Shown here: piece by piece, positions 17,216 to 25,776 of the stretch
How the letters are laid out: every line of letters starts with the position of its first letter
Numbering within the stretch: position 1 is the first letter of the stretch
Assembly: GCF_002902385.1 (NCBI RefSeq)
Contig: NZ_PPQH01000010.1
Coordinates: 1 to 42,539, forward strand
Length of the DNA stretch: 42,539 nt
Direction of reading: 5' to 3'
Source of the DNA: Staphylococcus intermedius NCTC 11048
GTDB lineage: Bacteria; Bacillota; Bacilli; Staphylococcales; Staphylococcaceae
Position numbers and translations under genes: made by a program
Notes under the pieces: generated by a model
What the model was told of the DNA's origin: nothing
The model's database searches: none
What the model saw: the letters and a program-made list of their open reading frames with translations, nothing else

Positions 17216-18073
17216 ATGAAAATAGCAATCATTGGTCCGGGAGCGGTAGGCACAGCGATCGCTTCGGCATTGGATAACATCGATGTGACATTGTTAGGTA
17301 GAGAAGATAAAATGATGGCATTTGAAGAGCGCGACACAGGAGAACGTAAAAGTATCCCTGTCAAAGCATTGTCATCTGTAACGACGACGTTCGATGTCGT
17401 GTTTATTGCGGTGAAGACTCATCAAATAGATACGATTTTACCACAACTGAAAACCATCACACACGCGCAATCGAAAGTCATTTTAGCACAAAATGGTAGT
17501 GGCTTACTTCCGAAATTAGAGGGCTATGATGCCTATCAAGCTGTCGTTTACATTAGTGGTGAAAAACAAGAGGACAAAGTGAGACATGACAAGGATTACC
17601 GCATTCAGTTGAAGAAAGATACGTTCACTGAACAATTGAAAGCGGCCATTTCAACGACAGAACTTACGTTAGAACTTGAAGAAAATATTGAGAAGGCGAT
17701 TTGGTTTAAATTGATTTTCAACCTCGGTATGAACACATTGACTGCATTAAGTCGAGACACAGCACGCCTGTTGAAAGACGAGCGTATGCTGGAATTATGT
17801 AAAAACTTGCTTAAAGAAGGTTTGCAAGTCGCTAATGCGGAAGGGATTACGTACGAAGATTCATTTGTAGAAGATGTCATTGCGGCGTATCGCATCTTTT
17901 CTGATGAAAGTGCGACGAGCATGTATTATGATACGATGAACGAACGCGTGACAGAAGTTGAAGCGATTCAAGGTTATATTTACAGACAAGGTCAAAAGCA
18001 TCAACTTCACATTCCTTATATTGAAACGACATATACGTTGTTAGCACATCAAAATGAGGTCAGACAGCGATAG
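17216..18073 (+). CDS. panE: Ketopantoate reductase family protein (2-dehydropantoate 2-reductase)
   Basis: This family reduces 2-dehydropantoate to pantoate with NADPH in pantothenate synthesis. The 285-residue protein has the Rossmann motif GPGAVGTAIA at the N-terminus, the AVKTHQ segment with the conserved Lys, and the C-terminal KAIWFKLIFNLGMNTLTAL block that holds the second catalytic Lys and Asn residues. Staphylococci can carry more than one PanE-like protein, so the exact substrate is not certain. ATG 17216 is 9 bases from AAAGG; ATG 17207 abuts it and is less likely. It is a single gene with its own terminator. Confidence 0.87.
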   Translation: MKIAIIGPGAVGTAIASALDNIDVTLLGREDKMMAFEERDTGERKSIPVKALSSVTTTFDVVFIAVKTHQIDTILPQLKTITHAQSKVILAQNGSGLLPKLEGYDAYQAVVYISGEKQEDKVRHDKDYRIQLKKDTFTEQLKAAISTTELTLELEENIEKAIWFKLIFNLGMNTLTALSRDTARLLKDERMLELCKNLLKEGLQVANAEGITYEDSFVEDVIAAYRIFSDESATSMYYDTMNERVTEVEAIQGYIYRQGQKHQLHIPYIETTYTLLAHQNEVRQR

Positions 18074-18092
18074 AAAAAGAAAATATTGACGG

Positions 18093-18121
18093 AAGCAGGG
18101 GCGCATCACCCTGCTTTTTTG
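18093..18121 (+). terminator. Terminator of panE
   Basis: AAGCAGGG (18093-18100) pairs with CCCTGCTT (18109-18116) around an 8-base loop, and T-rich DNA follows. Confidence 0.9.
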
Positions 18122-18181
18122 CGGTAAAATTCCTGAAGATTCTGTTCGTTTCGTTATATCTCTATATTTGTGTAATATTGA

Positions 18182-18610
18182 AGCGTGGTATATAGAATTG
18201 ATGTATTAGCAATCTCAATGATTCATGAAATAGATTCATCTGATGAGGTACAGTCCCATGAATACTTCAAGTGGTTTCAATGTTTACCGCACCCTCAAAA
18301 GGAGAAATTTCTACAGTTGCTTTATCAATAGGGAATCGATAAGAGAAAGTTTGCGACGCGACATTCGGAAGGCTGGAGTGATGGCGAAAAGAAAAAAGTG
18401 TTGATTGCGCATTCACTCATTCAGCAAAACAGTCTGTTGATGTGGGATGAAGTGACCAACTATCTGGCCTTCTATGTTGTGGACCAACTGATTGACATGT
18501 TGGCAAAATCACGACCAACCATGATTGTAATTGATCATAATGCACACTTTGTAGAAACACTCGCTTCTAAAACCATTCAATTGGTACGTGATGAAGGGAT
18601 TGAAATATAG
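18182..18610 (+). pseudogene. C-terminal remnant of an ABC-F ATPase (Vga/Lsa/Sal-like ribosome protection protein)
   Basis: One reading frame runs from 18182 to the TAG at 18608-18610 with a single internal TAG at 18329-18331. After that stop it reads WSDGEKKKVLIAHSLIQQ (ABC signature region), LLMWDEVTNY (Walker B with its Glu), PTMIVIDHNAHF (H-switch) and TKTIQL: the second nucleotide-binding domain of ABC-F proteins close to the Vga/Lsa/Sal group. The usual LD of the D-loop is LA here (YLAFY), and Walker A and the whole first domain are missing. These proteins release antibiotics from the ribosome; this copy cannot. The family call is from motifs, and the boundary at 18182 is only the limit of the open frame. 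Confidence 0.68.
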
Positions 18611-18639
18611 AAAATTTTAAGCCTTAATCCATTCCAAAA

Positions 18640-18925
18640 TTTATGATTCATTAATAACTTTAAAGCAATCGGAAAATGAGGGTGAATGGCGTACAAAAAT
18701 TGATGCTATGGATTGTCTTTATTTCATAAACTTGCCCTAAGTGACTGTGTTGGGTGTAAGATTGCCAAGAAGGCTGAGACTCCTGAGGGATCAGCTGGTC
18801 CGGAGAATCCAATTCGACTTCCCTCTCATGTATGTTTCAATTAAGCCGAATTTAGTTGAAGGGCCCCTCGGAAAGCGAAGCCATGAAGGCAATCAAAAAC
18901 CAGGAATCATAGGGAGAGCAAGTTA
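18640..18925 (+). repeat. Intergenic multi-hairpin repeat, copy B (short form)
   Basis: It shares the ordered blocks of copy A: AAAATGAGGGTGAAT, TTTCATAAACTTGCCCT, GCCAAGAAGGCTGAGACTCC, the AATTCGACTT/AAGCCGAATT stem (18811-18820 with 18843-18852, one mismatch), TTTAGTTGAAGG and GAAAGCGAAGCCATGAAGGCAATC. The CTTCTCAA and CAGTAC hairpins are absent; the short junction TCAGCTGGTCCGGAGAATCC replaces them. It begins about 30 bases after the ABC-F remnant. Confidence 0.82.
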
Positions 18926-19179
18926 AACAAAATACTGCATCCTCAGCATCAAAAAATTTCATATTCCATCCCTTCTTTGGAATTAGCGAGGGAGCAAATG
19001 ACTCAATATAGTCAAATGTTATCATGTTGGTATCATGAAAAAGCATAATAAACTTGTTATAATCAATTTATAAAATAAGGTAAGTGAGTTTGTTAGTTCA
19101 ATGATAAGTACGTGAACGTCTATTTTTGATCAACAAATGTTGCGACACTGGCGTTCACGACATAGAAAGAAGGTAAAAC
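18926..19179. other. gpmA upstream region with an inverted repeat
   Basis: Between repeat B and gpmA no supported gene is seen. TTGTTATAAT and TATAAAAT near 19055-19075 look like promoter elements. GTGAACG at 19112-19118 and CGTTCAC at 19152-19158 form a 7-bp inverted repeat that would lie in the gpmA leader. GAAAGAAGG precedes the gpmA ATG. Confidence 0.45.
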
Positions 19180-19866
19180 ATGCCAAAACTTATTTTATGT
19201 AGACACGGACAAAGCGTCTGGAATGCTGAAAACTTATTTACAGGATGGGCAGACGTCGATTTATCCGAACAAGGTCACAATGAAGCAATCGCATCCGGGA
19301 AAAAATTGAAAGAACAAGCAATTCAGATTGACATTGCATTTACCTCATTATTGAAGCGTGCGATTAAGACAACGTTTCATTTATTAAATGAGTCTGATCA
19401 ACTCTTTGTACCCGTTGTTAAATCGTGGCGTTTGAATGAGCGGCATTACGGCGGTTTACAAGGATTAAATAAAGATGAAGCACGTCAGCAATTTGGTGAA
19501 GAACAAGTACATATTTGGAGACGATCCTACGATACACCGCCGCCAGCACAAGATGAAGCACAACGCGAGCGCTATTTAAAAGATCGTAAATACGAATTAT
19601 TAGATCGACGCGTGATGCCTGAATCTGAAAGTTTGAAAGATACTTTGGTGCGTGTGATCCCATATTGGAACGACCAAATTTCTCAAGAACTCCTCGCCGG
19701 TAAAACAGTATTAGTCGCTGCACACGGGAACTCATTACGTGCTTTGATTAAATATTTAGAAGGCGTATCAGATGAAGATATCGTCGGCTATGAAATTAAA
19801 ACAGGTGCACCACTGATTTACGAATTGACAGATGATTTAAAAGTCGTTGATAAATATTATTTATAA
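19180..19866 (+). CDS. gpmA: 2,3-bisphosphoglycerate-dependent phosphoglycerate mutase
   Basis: GpmA interconverts 3- and 2-phosphoglycerate in glycolysis through a phosphohistidine. The 228-residue protein has LCRHGQSVWN (catalytic His9), FTGWADVDLSEQG, LNERHYGGLQG (acid/base Glu), PPPAQDE and AAHGNSLRALIKYLEG (second His). Length and motif order are those of dPGM. Staphylococci also have the cofactor-independent enzyme elsewhere, as known for S. aureus. It is a single gene with its own terminator at 19886. Confidence 0.95.
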   Translation: MPKLILCRHGQSVWNAENLFTGWADVDLSEQGHNEAIASGKKLKEQAIQIDIAFTSLLKRAIKTTFHLLNESDQLFVPVVKSWRLNERHYGGLQGLNKDEARQQFGEEQVHIWRRSYDTPPPAQDEAQRERYLKDRKYELLDRRVMPESESLKDTLVRVIPYWNDQISQELLAGKTVLVAAHGNSLRALIKYLEGVSDEDIVGYEIKTGAPLIYELTDDLKVVDKYYL

Positions 19867-19884
19867 TAACTGAATCATTTTAAC

Positions 19885-19917
19885 GGGCTGGGCATTTCAC
19901 GATGACCCGGCCTTTTC
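19885..19917 (+). terminator. Terminator of gpmA
   Basis: GGCTGGG (19886-19892) pairs with CCCGGCC (19906-19912), one G-T pair, then TTTT. Confidence 0.82.
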
Positions 19918-20070
19918 ATATGGAAATACACGAATAAGGATGCGTTCTCATGGTATTGCATTTGGCATGATGTGCGATGATATTATACAGATAATCATTG
20001 AAGTTCGCATATGTGGAAAGTGCGTGCTATGTTAAAATAAAGCAAAACTGTAAAAGTAGTGTGATGAAGT

Positions 20071-21426
20071 TTGGAATTGTTAAAGCGACTTGAAACCTAT
20101 GCATTAGAAAGGCCGGAACATATCGCGATTTGGGTGGACGACGAGACCGTCACATATGAAACCTTATGGCGAGATGTCCAAAAGGAAAGTGAACTGTTAC
20201 CCACGACTATGGCGCATCAAAATGTCATGTTGATGCATACCCAAACGGCGGACTTTATTGTGGCTTATTTAGCAGTGCTCGTACGTCAAGGTGTGCCGTG
20301 TGTGCTCGGGCCACAGTGGTCAACGGAACAACGTGATGCGCTTATTCGATTACACCGTATGCCTTATATATGGGGAGATGAAGGCTTGACGTCTACTTCA
20401 TATGAACCCTCACATGAAGCGCCGACGATTCAGCAATTGTTACATATTGGTTTTACATCAGGTACGACAGGTTTACCGAAAGGCTTTATGAGAGATTTAC
20501 CGTCATGGATGGCTTCCTTTGAGGTGAATGATACATTGTTAAATTACTCGACACAGACGTATATGGCACTCGGTCCGTACGCCCATTCGTTAACGTTATA
20601 CGTCATGATTTATGCATTATGGAATGGCAAAACGTTTATGGGGCAAGATCGATATGATATGGCAAAAGGTCTGGGGTATATTGCAAAGCTTCAACAAACG
20701 TGTGCATTGTTTCTCGTGCCAACAATGGTCTACGATGGCATCCATTTAGGACAACAGTCACAGTGGGTACGTCACATTTTTATTTCTGGGGACAAATTAC
20801 CACCCAGTCGTCATACACAACTTAAAACAGTGTTTCCAGAAAGTACGATTGATGAGTTTTTCGGCACTTCGGAAGCGAGCTTTATTAGTGTCAATCGTCA
20901 TCAAACTGCACCCCTCGATTCTGTGGGTCGCTTGTTTTCGAATGTGACGGTGACTTTGAGAGAACGAGACGATGCCGATATCGGACAATTGTTTGTGAAA
21001 AGCCCGATGACATTTTCAGGCTATCTCGGTGAGGATGCAGTAGATGAATGGATAGCGACAGGTGATTACGCTCGGATTGAAGGAGATGTGCTGTATTTAC
21101 AAGGTCGTGTCAAAGATCGTTTGATTATTGGTGGGAGGAATGTGTATCCTGCTGTGATTGAACAACACCTCAAGCAATGGCCAGAAATTGTAGATACGAT
21201 CATCGTAAGACGTCCACACGACAAGCTAGGTGAGTTAGCGATTGCCCTTTACACTGGCCCGAAGCAGGTGGACGTTCAAGCAATTCGCCACTGGCTGTCA
21301 TCACGTGTATCGAGATATGAAATACCTTCCAAATTCATTCGCGTCACATCATTGCCATATACTGCGAGTGGGAAAGTTTCACGAAAAATGGCGCAAACTT
21401 ACTATGAAAGGGGCGATTTTCAATGA
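20071..21426 (+). CDS. vraA: VraA-like acyl-CoA synthetase (AMP-binding ANL enzyme)
   Basis: This ANL-superfamily ligase would activate a fatty or other carboxylic acid to its acyl-CoA. The 451-residue protein has the AMP-binding P-loop TSGTTGLPKG at 129-138, FGTSEASF, TGDYARIEGDVLYLQGR, the hinge motif VKDRLIIGGRNVYPAVIE, and the C-terminal catalytic Lys in TASGKVSRKM. It is shorter than typical long-chain ligases, as is S. aureus VraA, whose expression responds to cell-wall stress. The substrate is unknown. The start is a TTG with only a weak GATGAAG site upstream. It overlaps vraB by 4 bases (ATGA), so it is the first gene of the vraABC-hotdog operon. Confidence 0.88.
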   Translation: MELLKRLETYALERPEHIAIWVDDETVTYETLWRDVQKESELLPTTMAHQNVMLMHTQTADFIVAYLAVLVRQGVPCVLGPQWSTEQRDALIRLHRMPYIWGDEGLTSTSYEPSHEAPTIQQLLHIGFTSGTTGLPKGFMRDLPSWMASFEVNDTLLNYSTQTYMALGPYAHSLTLYVMIYALWNGKTFMGQDRYDMAKGLGYIAKLQQTCALFLVPTMVYDGIHLGQQSQWVRHIFISGDKLPPSRHTQLKTVFPESTIDEFFGTSEASFISVNRHQTAPLDSVGRLFSNVTVTLRERDDADIGQLFVKSPMTFSGYLGEDAVDEWIATGDYARIEGDVLYLQGRVKDRLIIGGRNVYPAVIEQHLKQWPEIVDTIIVRRPHDKLGELAIALYTGPKQVDVQAIRHWLSSRVSRYEIPSKFIRVTSLPYTASGKVSRKMAQTYYERGDFQ

Positions 21427-22568
21427 AGAAAGCAGTCATTGTTGCAGCAAAACGGACGCCAATTGGAGTATATGGCGGCCAACTTCAAAAATGGGAACCT
21501 GAACATCTACTCAAACCGTTATTCGAACATTTTGAAGCGACATTACCTTGCTCGCTCAATGATTTGGATGATGTCATTCTCGGTAATATTGTTGGTAAAG
21601 GCGGCAATATTGCGCGAAAAAGTTTGCTCGAGGCAGGGATAGATGTGTCTGTGCCAGGTCTCACGGTTGATCGTCAATGTGGTTCGGGCCTTGAAGCGAT
21701 TCATTTGGCAAGTCGACTTGTTGAAAGTGGTGCGGGAGACTTTTACATTGCAGGAGGTGTCGAAAGTACGAGTCGTGCACCTTGGAAAATGGAAAAGCCG
21801 ACATCGCTTTATCCAACGGTACCTCCAACATTTTATGATCGTGCCCCATTTGCGCCAGCGGGTCAAGATCCGAGTATGATTGAAGCGGCAGACAATGTGG
21901 CAGAACAGTATGATGTATCACGTGAAGATCAAGATCGTTTCGCAGTTCAAAGCCATCACCGTGCGAGTGAAGCGATTGCGACGGGTGTGATGTCAGCTGA
22001 AATATTGCCATTAATGGTGAAAGGTCAGCAAATGACAGTAGATGAAAGTGTCAAACCGGATATTCAGTATGAACGCATTGCACGATTAAAGCCGTTACGT
22101 GAAGGTGGTACAGTGACGGTCGGTAATTGTTGCCTCAAACATGATGGCGCCTGCTTAGTTGTGGTTATGTCTGAACAAAAAGCACGCGAACTCGGTATGT
22201 CAGAAGGTCTGATGTTTGTGGATTATGCGATTGAAGGAGTAGACCCGAACGTCTTAGGTATGGGCCCTGTACCTGCCGTGCAGCGTATTTTGGAACGCCA
22301 ACAACAGACGATTGACCAAATTGATGCTGTAGAATTGAATGAAGCTTTTAGTGCGCAAGTGATAGCATCTGCACGTGCGTTGAATATTCAAGAGACGCAA
22401 CTGAATCGTTATGGGGGTGCGATTGCGATCGGACATCCATATAGTGCGAGTGGTGCGATTTTAGTGACCCGTCTGTTTTACATGAAAGATGCACAAAGCA
22501 CGATTGCGACAATGGGGATTGGAGGAGGTATGGGCAATGCAGCGCTGTTTGAACGTTGGCGACCGTGA
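21423..22568 (+). CDS. vraB: VraB thiolase family protein (acetyl-CoA acyltransferase-like)
   Basis: Thiolases make or cleave beta-ketoacyl-CoA. The 381-residue protein has the nucleophile Cys86 in DRQCGSGLEA, NEAFSAQ, and GHPYSASGA with the catalytic His. The second catalytic Cys of ordinary thiolases (CIGGG near the C-terminus) is Gly365 here (MGIGGGMG). As I recall, S. aureus VraB shows the same change, so it marks this subfamily rather than a local mutation; the protein may not perform classical thiolase chemistry. It overlaps vraA and contains the vraC start, so all are coupled. Confidence 0.88.
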   Translation: MKKAVIVAAKRTPIGVYGGQLQKWEPEHLLKPLFEHFEATLPCSLNDLDDVILGNIVGKGGNIARKSLLEAGIDVSVPGLTVDRQCGSGLEAIHLASRLVESGAGDFYIAGGVESTSRAPWKMEKPTSLYPTVPPTFYDRAPFAPAGQDPSMIEAADNVAEQYDVSREDQDRFAVQSHHRASEAIATGVMSAEILPLMVKGQQMTVDESVKPDIQYERIARLKPLREGGTVTVGNCCLKHDGACLVVVMSEQKARELGMSEGLMFVDYAIEGVDPNVLGMGPVPAVQRILERQQQTIDQIDAVELNEAFSAQVIASARALNIQETQLNRYGGAIAIGHPYSASGAILVTRLFYMKDAQSTIATMGIGGGMGNAALFERWRP

Positions 22569-22908
22569 AGTTAAAGATTACTGTTTTGACGAAAAAGAGG
22601 TGCAGCGTTATCAGCAATTTTTTAATATGCCACAGACGACTACTGTCCCTTTATTCATGACTGCACGAGTATGGCCACTTTTTTCGCTATTTCAACCGTT
22701 TAAAGAGACGGCAATTCAACTTGTAGCGACAGAAATGGAAGCACATCACCCTTTAAAAGTAGGCGTGCATTATCAAGTGACGATGGCAGTGTTGAAAGTC
22801 CAACAAATCAAGGCATTTCAATGTTATCAAATGACGTTATCATTCGAGCAAGGCGACACATGCCATTGTCGTATCATACAAACTTTTGTTAGTCGGAGGG
22901 CAGCATGA
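22537..22908 (+). CDS. vraC: VraC family protein
   Basis: The 123-residue protein of unknown biochemistry is assigned by position between vraB and a hotdog-motif gene and by length similar to S. aureus VraC. The segment ARVWPLFSLFQPF followed by HPLKVGVHYQVTMAVLKVQQ resembles the beta-rich half of a hotdog/MaoC-like fold, which would fit acyl-CoA work, but this is weak. ATG 22537 lies inside the vraB end, 8 bases from GGAGG; an earlier in-frame ATG at 22489 lacks a site. It overlaps the next gene by 4 bases. Confidence 0.75.
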   Translation: MQRCLNVGDREVKDYCFDEKEVQRYQQFFNMPQTTTVPLFMTARVWPLFSLFQPFKETAIQLVATEMEAHHPLKVGVHYQVTMAVLKVQQIKAFQCYQMTLSFEQGDTCHCRIIQTFVSRRAA

Positions 22909-23165
22909 TGCATTTTTCAACAGAAGACGTGCAGCACTATTTAGCACTGGTGAATGACACGAACCCGATACATACGGATATTGTTCCAGGCCAACTCGTT
23001 GTGCAACGTATATGTGTCAAAGCAGCAGTTGAACCGATCGCCGTACGTTATAAAAATCCGATTGTTGTCGATGAACAGGTCACTTGGTACCGCGACAACA
23101 TGCAAATTCAAGTGTTCGGAATGGATGAACAGCTAAAACTTGTCATAGAGGTCAAAGAGACGTAG
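22905..23165 (+). CDS. Small hotdog-fold protein with MaoC-type hydratase motif
   Basis: The 86-residue protein carries VNDTNPIHTD at about 16-25, the signature of (R)-specific enoyl-CoA hydratases and MaoC-like proteins (catalytic Asp and His). It is only about half the length of a full MaoC domain. Together with the equally small VraC it may make up a split hotdog unit. It is the last gene of the vra operon, starting in the ATGATG at the vraC stop with GTCGGAGGGCAGC upstream. A role in hydrating an enoyl-CoA made by VraA/VraB is inferred from motif and position. Confidence 0.72.
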   Translation: MMHFSTEDVQHYLALVNDTNPIHTDIVPGQLVVQRICVKAAVEPIAVRYKNPIVVDEQVTWYRDNMQIQVFGMDEQLKLVIEVKET

Positions 23166-23194
23166 GAGCACAATGCCATTGGCCCATCATCAAA

Positions 23195-23266
23195 CAAAAA
23201 ACAACCTTGATGTCCTGTCTGTGAGCGAGATAACTGGGCTCAACAGTACCATACATCAAGGTTTGA
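23195..23266. terminator. Long hairpin between the convergent vra operon and pdxK/thiD
   Basis: AACCTTGATGT (23203-23213) pairs perfectly with ACATCAAGGTT (23253-23263). An inner stem pairs CTGT and GAGC (23219-23226) with GCTC and ACAG (23238-23246). An A-run on the left gives TTTTTT on the minus strand, so it best terminates pdxK/thiD, perhaps both directions. Confidence 0.75.
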
Positions 23267-23319
23267 GTCATGCTTATGATAATGAGCGAAATCACATTTG
23301 AATCCGCGTGCTCAGAAAA

Positions 23320-24150
23320 TTAAATTTCTGTCACTTCAACTTCAATTTGTTCAACACGATTTGACGCACCATGATCAACAGGGCCGACAAAATCGTTCAT
23401 TTTCCAACCGTTTTTAATGGCAGAAGCTACGAACGCTTTGGCATTAATCACGGCTTCTTTTGGTGTTTGACCGTTCGCTAAGTTGGCTGTTGTCGCTGCT
23501 GCAAATGTACAGCCTGCACCGTGGTTATAGCTTTGTTGGAACATATCCGTTGTAAGTTGATAGAATTTGTTACCATCATAATATAAGTCGTATGATTTAT
23601 CTTGATCTAACGCTTTACCACCTTTAATCACCACGTGTTGTGCACCTTGCTCGTGGATGATTTTCGCTGCTTTTTTCATATCTTCAATAGATTTTAGCGT
23701 ACCTAAACCTGATAATTGACCTGCTTCAAAAAGGTTTGGTGTTGCAACAGTTGCTTTTGGTAATAAATACTTAATCATCGCTTCAGTATTTCCCGGGTTA
23801 AGCACTTCATTTTCACCTTTACATACCATAACGGGATCTACGACGAAACTTTTTGCGCCTGATTCTGTGTATGCTTCTCCGGCACGTTGGATGATTTCTT
23901 CGCTACCGAGCATACCTGTTTTGACCGCGTCCGGACCTACGCTAATGACTGTTTCAAGTTGTTTGTTGAAGACATCAAATGGGATAGGGCTCACATCATG
24001 TGACCAAGTTTCTTTATCCATTGTGACAATTGCTGCAAGTGCGACCATGCCGTACGTATCTAACTCCTGGAAAGTTTTTAAGTCGGCTTGCATCCCCGCG
24101 CCTGCACTTGTGTCTGATCCTGCAATCGTTAATACTTTTTTCAAAGCCAT
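23320..24150 (-). CDS. pdxK: Bifunctional pyridoxal kinase / hydroxymethylpyrimidine kinase (PdxK/ThiD)
   Basis: This ribokinase-superfamily enzyme phosphorylates pyridoxal in B6 salvage and is annotated as ThiD in many genomes. The 276-residue protein begins MALKKVLTIAGSDTSAGAG, has VVDPVMVCKGE, VIKGGK and the anion-hole motif NHGAGCTFAAA. Cys214 in that motif is the residue known in the S. aureus enzyme to form a hemithioacetal with pyridoxal. Unlike thiamine-operon thiD genes, it stands alone, with no TPP riboswitch seen upstream. AAGGAGTGAATG is its ribosome binding region. It converges on the vra operon and is divergent from ung. Confidence 0.93.
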   Translation of the reverse strand: MALKKVLTIAGSDTSAGAGMQADLKTFQELDTYGMVALAAIVTMDKETWSHDVSPIPFDVFNKQLETVISVGPDAVKTGMLGSEEIIQRAGEAYTESGAKSFVVDPVMVCKGENEVLNPGNTEAMIKYLLPKATVATPNLFEAGQLSGLGTLKSIEDMKKAAKIIHEQGAQHVVIKGGKALDQDKSYDLYYDGNKFYQLTTDMFQQSYNHGAGCTFAAATTANLANGQTPKEAVINAKAFVASAIKNGWKMNDFVGPVDHGASNRVEQIEVEVTEI

Positions 24151-24339
24151 CGTTCATTCACTCCTTCAATTGTACATCTGTTACATCATATCATAATGAG
24201 GTGGGTAACAATAGTACGTTACAATATGCTTATGTTCCCCATTTTAGCACGCGCGTTGAAAGGCTGCTATAAAAATGTTTATTGAATCAAAGCGGTGAGT
24301 CTGACGAAATTATGTTAAAATGTGGCTGAGGTGAAGAAG

Positions 24340-25008
24340 ATGGATTGGTCAACAATATTTCATGAAATTAAAGAAAAGCATGATTTTAAAGCGATGCATG
24401 ACTTTTTAGAAAAAGAATATACGACGCAAATTGTTTACCCTGAACGCAAAAACATTTATCAAGCTTTTGACCTCACACCATTCGAAAATGTCAAAGTGGT
24501 CATATTAGGACAAGATCCTTATCATGGCCCAAATCAAGCCCATGGTTTAGCATTTTCAGTACAACCGGGTGCGAAGTTTCCACCTTCATTGAGAAACATG
24601 TATCAAGAATTGGCTGACGATATCGGTTGTCAACGAACGTCGCCACATTTACAAGACTGGGCAAAAGAAGGTGTACTGCTATTGAATACGGTGCTGACAG
24701 TACGCCAAGGTCAAGCACATTCGCATAAAGATATTGGTTGGGAAACCTTTACAAATGAAATTATTCGCGCGATATCTGACAATAAAACTGGCGTCGTCTT
24801 TGTATTGTGGGGCAGACCTGCACAACAAAAAGAACGGTTGATTGATACATCGCGCCACTATGTGATTAAATCACCACACCCAAGTCCATTGTCGGCACAT
24901 AGAGGCTTTTTTGGTTCCAAACCGTATTCCAAAACGAATGCTTATCTTGAAGAACAAGGTTTAGCGCCAATCCATTGGTGTGAACAAAAGGAGGAAGCGT
25001 ATGAATAA
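24340..25008 (+). CDS. ung: Uracil-DNA glycosylase
   Basis: Ung removes uracil from DNA, the first step of base excision repair. The 222-residue family 1 enzyme has [14 protein letters not shown] (catalytic Asp59), [12 protein letters not shown] and [14 protein letters not shown] (catalytic His, leucine-loop region). An in-frame GTG at 24322 would add six residues, but ATG 24340 follows GAGGTGAAGAAG and matches the MxWS start of the S. aureus protein. The 3' end overlaps the start of the ywdI-like gene, so ung, ywdI and ywdK form an operon, as in Bacillus. Confidence 0.96.
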   Translation: MDWSTIFHEIKEKHDFKAMHDFLEKEYTTQIVYPERKNIYQAFDLTPFENVKVVILGQDPYHGPNQAHGLAFSVQPGAKFPPSLRNMYQELADDIGCQRTSPHLQDWAKEGVLLLNTVLTVRQGQAHSHKDIGWETFTNEIIRAISDNKTGVVFVLWGRPAQQKERLIDTSRHYVIKSPHPSPLSAHRGFFGSKPYSKTNAYLEEQGLAPIHWCEQKEEAYE

Positions 25009-25336
25009 AGACAAACTCATTCAACTGTTGGAACATGAATTGGTTCAAGCAGATGCCGCGACGAGTGATGCAGCTTTTGAAAAACATATGTATGCTATTC
25101 ATGCTTTAACGGCACTGTATACAGGACAAGAAGTGTCGAACGATGGAAGTACATCATCACGTTCAACTTCACCCGTCACACCGAAAAGACAAGCGGCGAC
25201 TCAAGTGACAGATGAAGAGATTAGACTGATGGGCGGTAAAGTGTCATCTTCTAGTTCAACAGCGCAAACGACTTCAGATCAACGTATGGTAACGGATGAT
25301 GAAATCGGAAATGGTGCTTCAATTTTTGATTTTTAA
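25001..25336 (+). CDS. YwdI-like protein (DUF5327)
   Basis: This 111-residue protein of unknown function has a helical N-terminal domain (about 1-47, [14 protein letters not shown] and [15 protein letters not shown]) and a low-complexity Ser/Thr/Gln-rich C-terminal half containing two similar motifs, [12 protein letters not shown] and [15 protein letters not shown]. It is recognised mainly by its place between ung and a DUF423 gene, the same order as B. subtilis ywdG-ywdI-ywdK. ATG 25001 is 6 bases from AAGGAGG and lies 5 bases before the end of the ung stop codon. Confidence 0.78.
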   Translation: MNKDKLIQLLEHELVQADAATSDAAFEKHMYAIHALTALYTGQEVSNDGSTSSRSTSPVTPKRQAATQVTDEEIRLMGGKVSSSSSTAQTTSDQRMVTDDEIGNGASIFDF

Positions 25337-25363
25337 TGGTAACTTTGATGAGGAGGAAATATC

Positions 25364-25726
25364 GTGAAAGTATTTATTATTTTAGGTGCATTGAATGCTT
25401 TAATGGCAGTTGGTACAGGTGCTTTCGGTGCGCATGCATTAGACGGAAAATTATCAGAACATTATATGTCAGTATGGGAAAAAGCAACAACATATCAAAT
25501 GTATCATGGCTTAGGTCTTGTGCTCATTGGTATTATCGGTGGGACACTTAACATTAACGTGGGCTGGGCAGGTTGGCTCATGTTTTTCGGTATCGTATTC
25601 TTCAGTGGTTCACTGTATATCTTATCTTTAACACAAGTGAGCGTCCTTGGTGCAATTACTCCGATTGGCGGCATCTTGTTTGTCATTAGCTGGCTCATGC
25701 TTGTCATCGCAGCATTTAAATTATAG
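25364..25726 (+). CDS. DUF423 small membrane protein (YwdK family)
   Basis: This 120-residue protein has four predicted transmembrane segments and begins [26 protein letters not shown], the DUF423 signature. The Gly-rich first helix and conserved GAFGAHA loop are typical. Its function is unknown. GAGGAGGAAAT lies before the ATG. It is the last gene of the ung operon; a strong terminator follows 20 bases after the stop. Confidence 0.9.
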   Translation: MKVFIILGALNALMAVGTGAFGAHALDGKLSEHYMSVWEKATTYQMYHGLGLVLIGIIGGTLNINVGWAGWLMFFGIVFFSGSLYILSLTQVSVLGAITPIGGILFVISWLMLVIAAFKL

Positions 25727-25746
25727 TTGAATGAAAATAAAGTTGG

Positions 25747-25776
25747 AAAAGACAGGCAAACGTCTGTCTTTTTTGT
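25747..25776 (+). terminator. Terminator of the ung-ywdI-ywdK operon
   Basis: AAAAGACAG (25747-25755) pairs with CTGTCTTTT (25764-25772), and the T-run continues to 25774. The right arm and following bases recur as a 21-base exact repeat at 26276-26296. Confidence 0.92.

Noticed and set aside
18852..19046. Minus-strand 64-residue frame between repeat B and gpmA
   Set aside because: It overlaps the repeat, has no ribosome binding site and matches no family I recognise.
24151..24320. Possible TPP riboswitch before the thiD-annotated gene
   Set aside because: No THI-box-like conserved segments are visible, and the gene is better read as PdxK.
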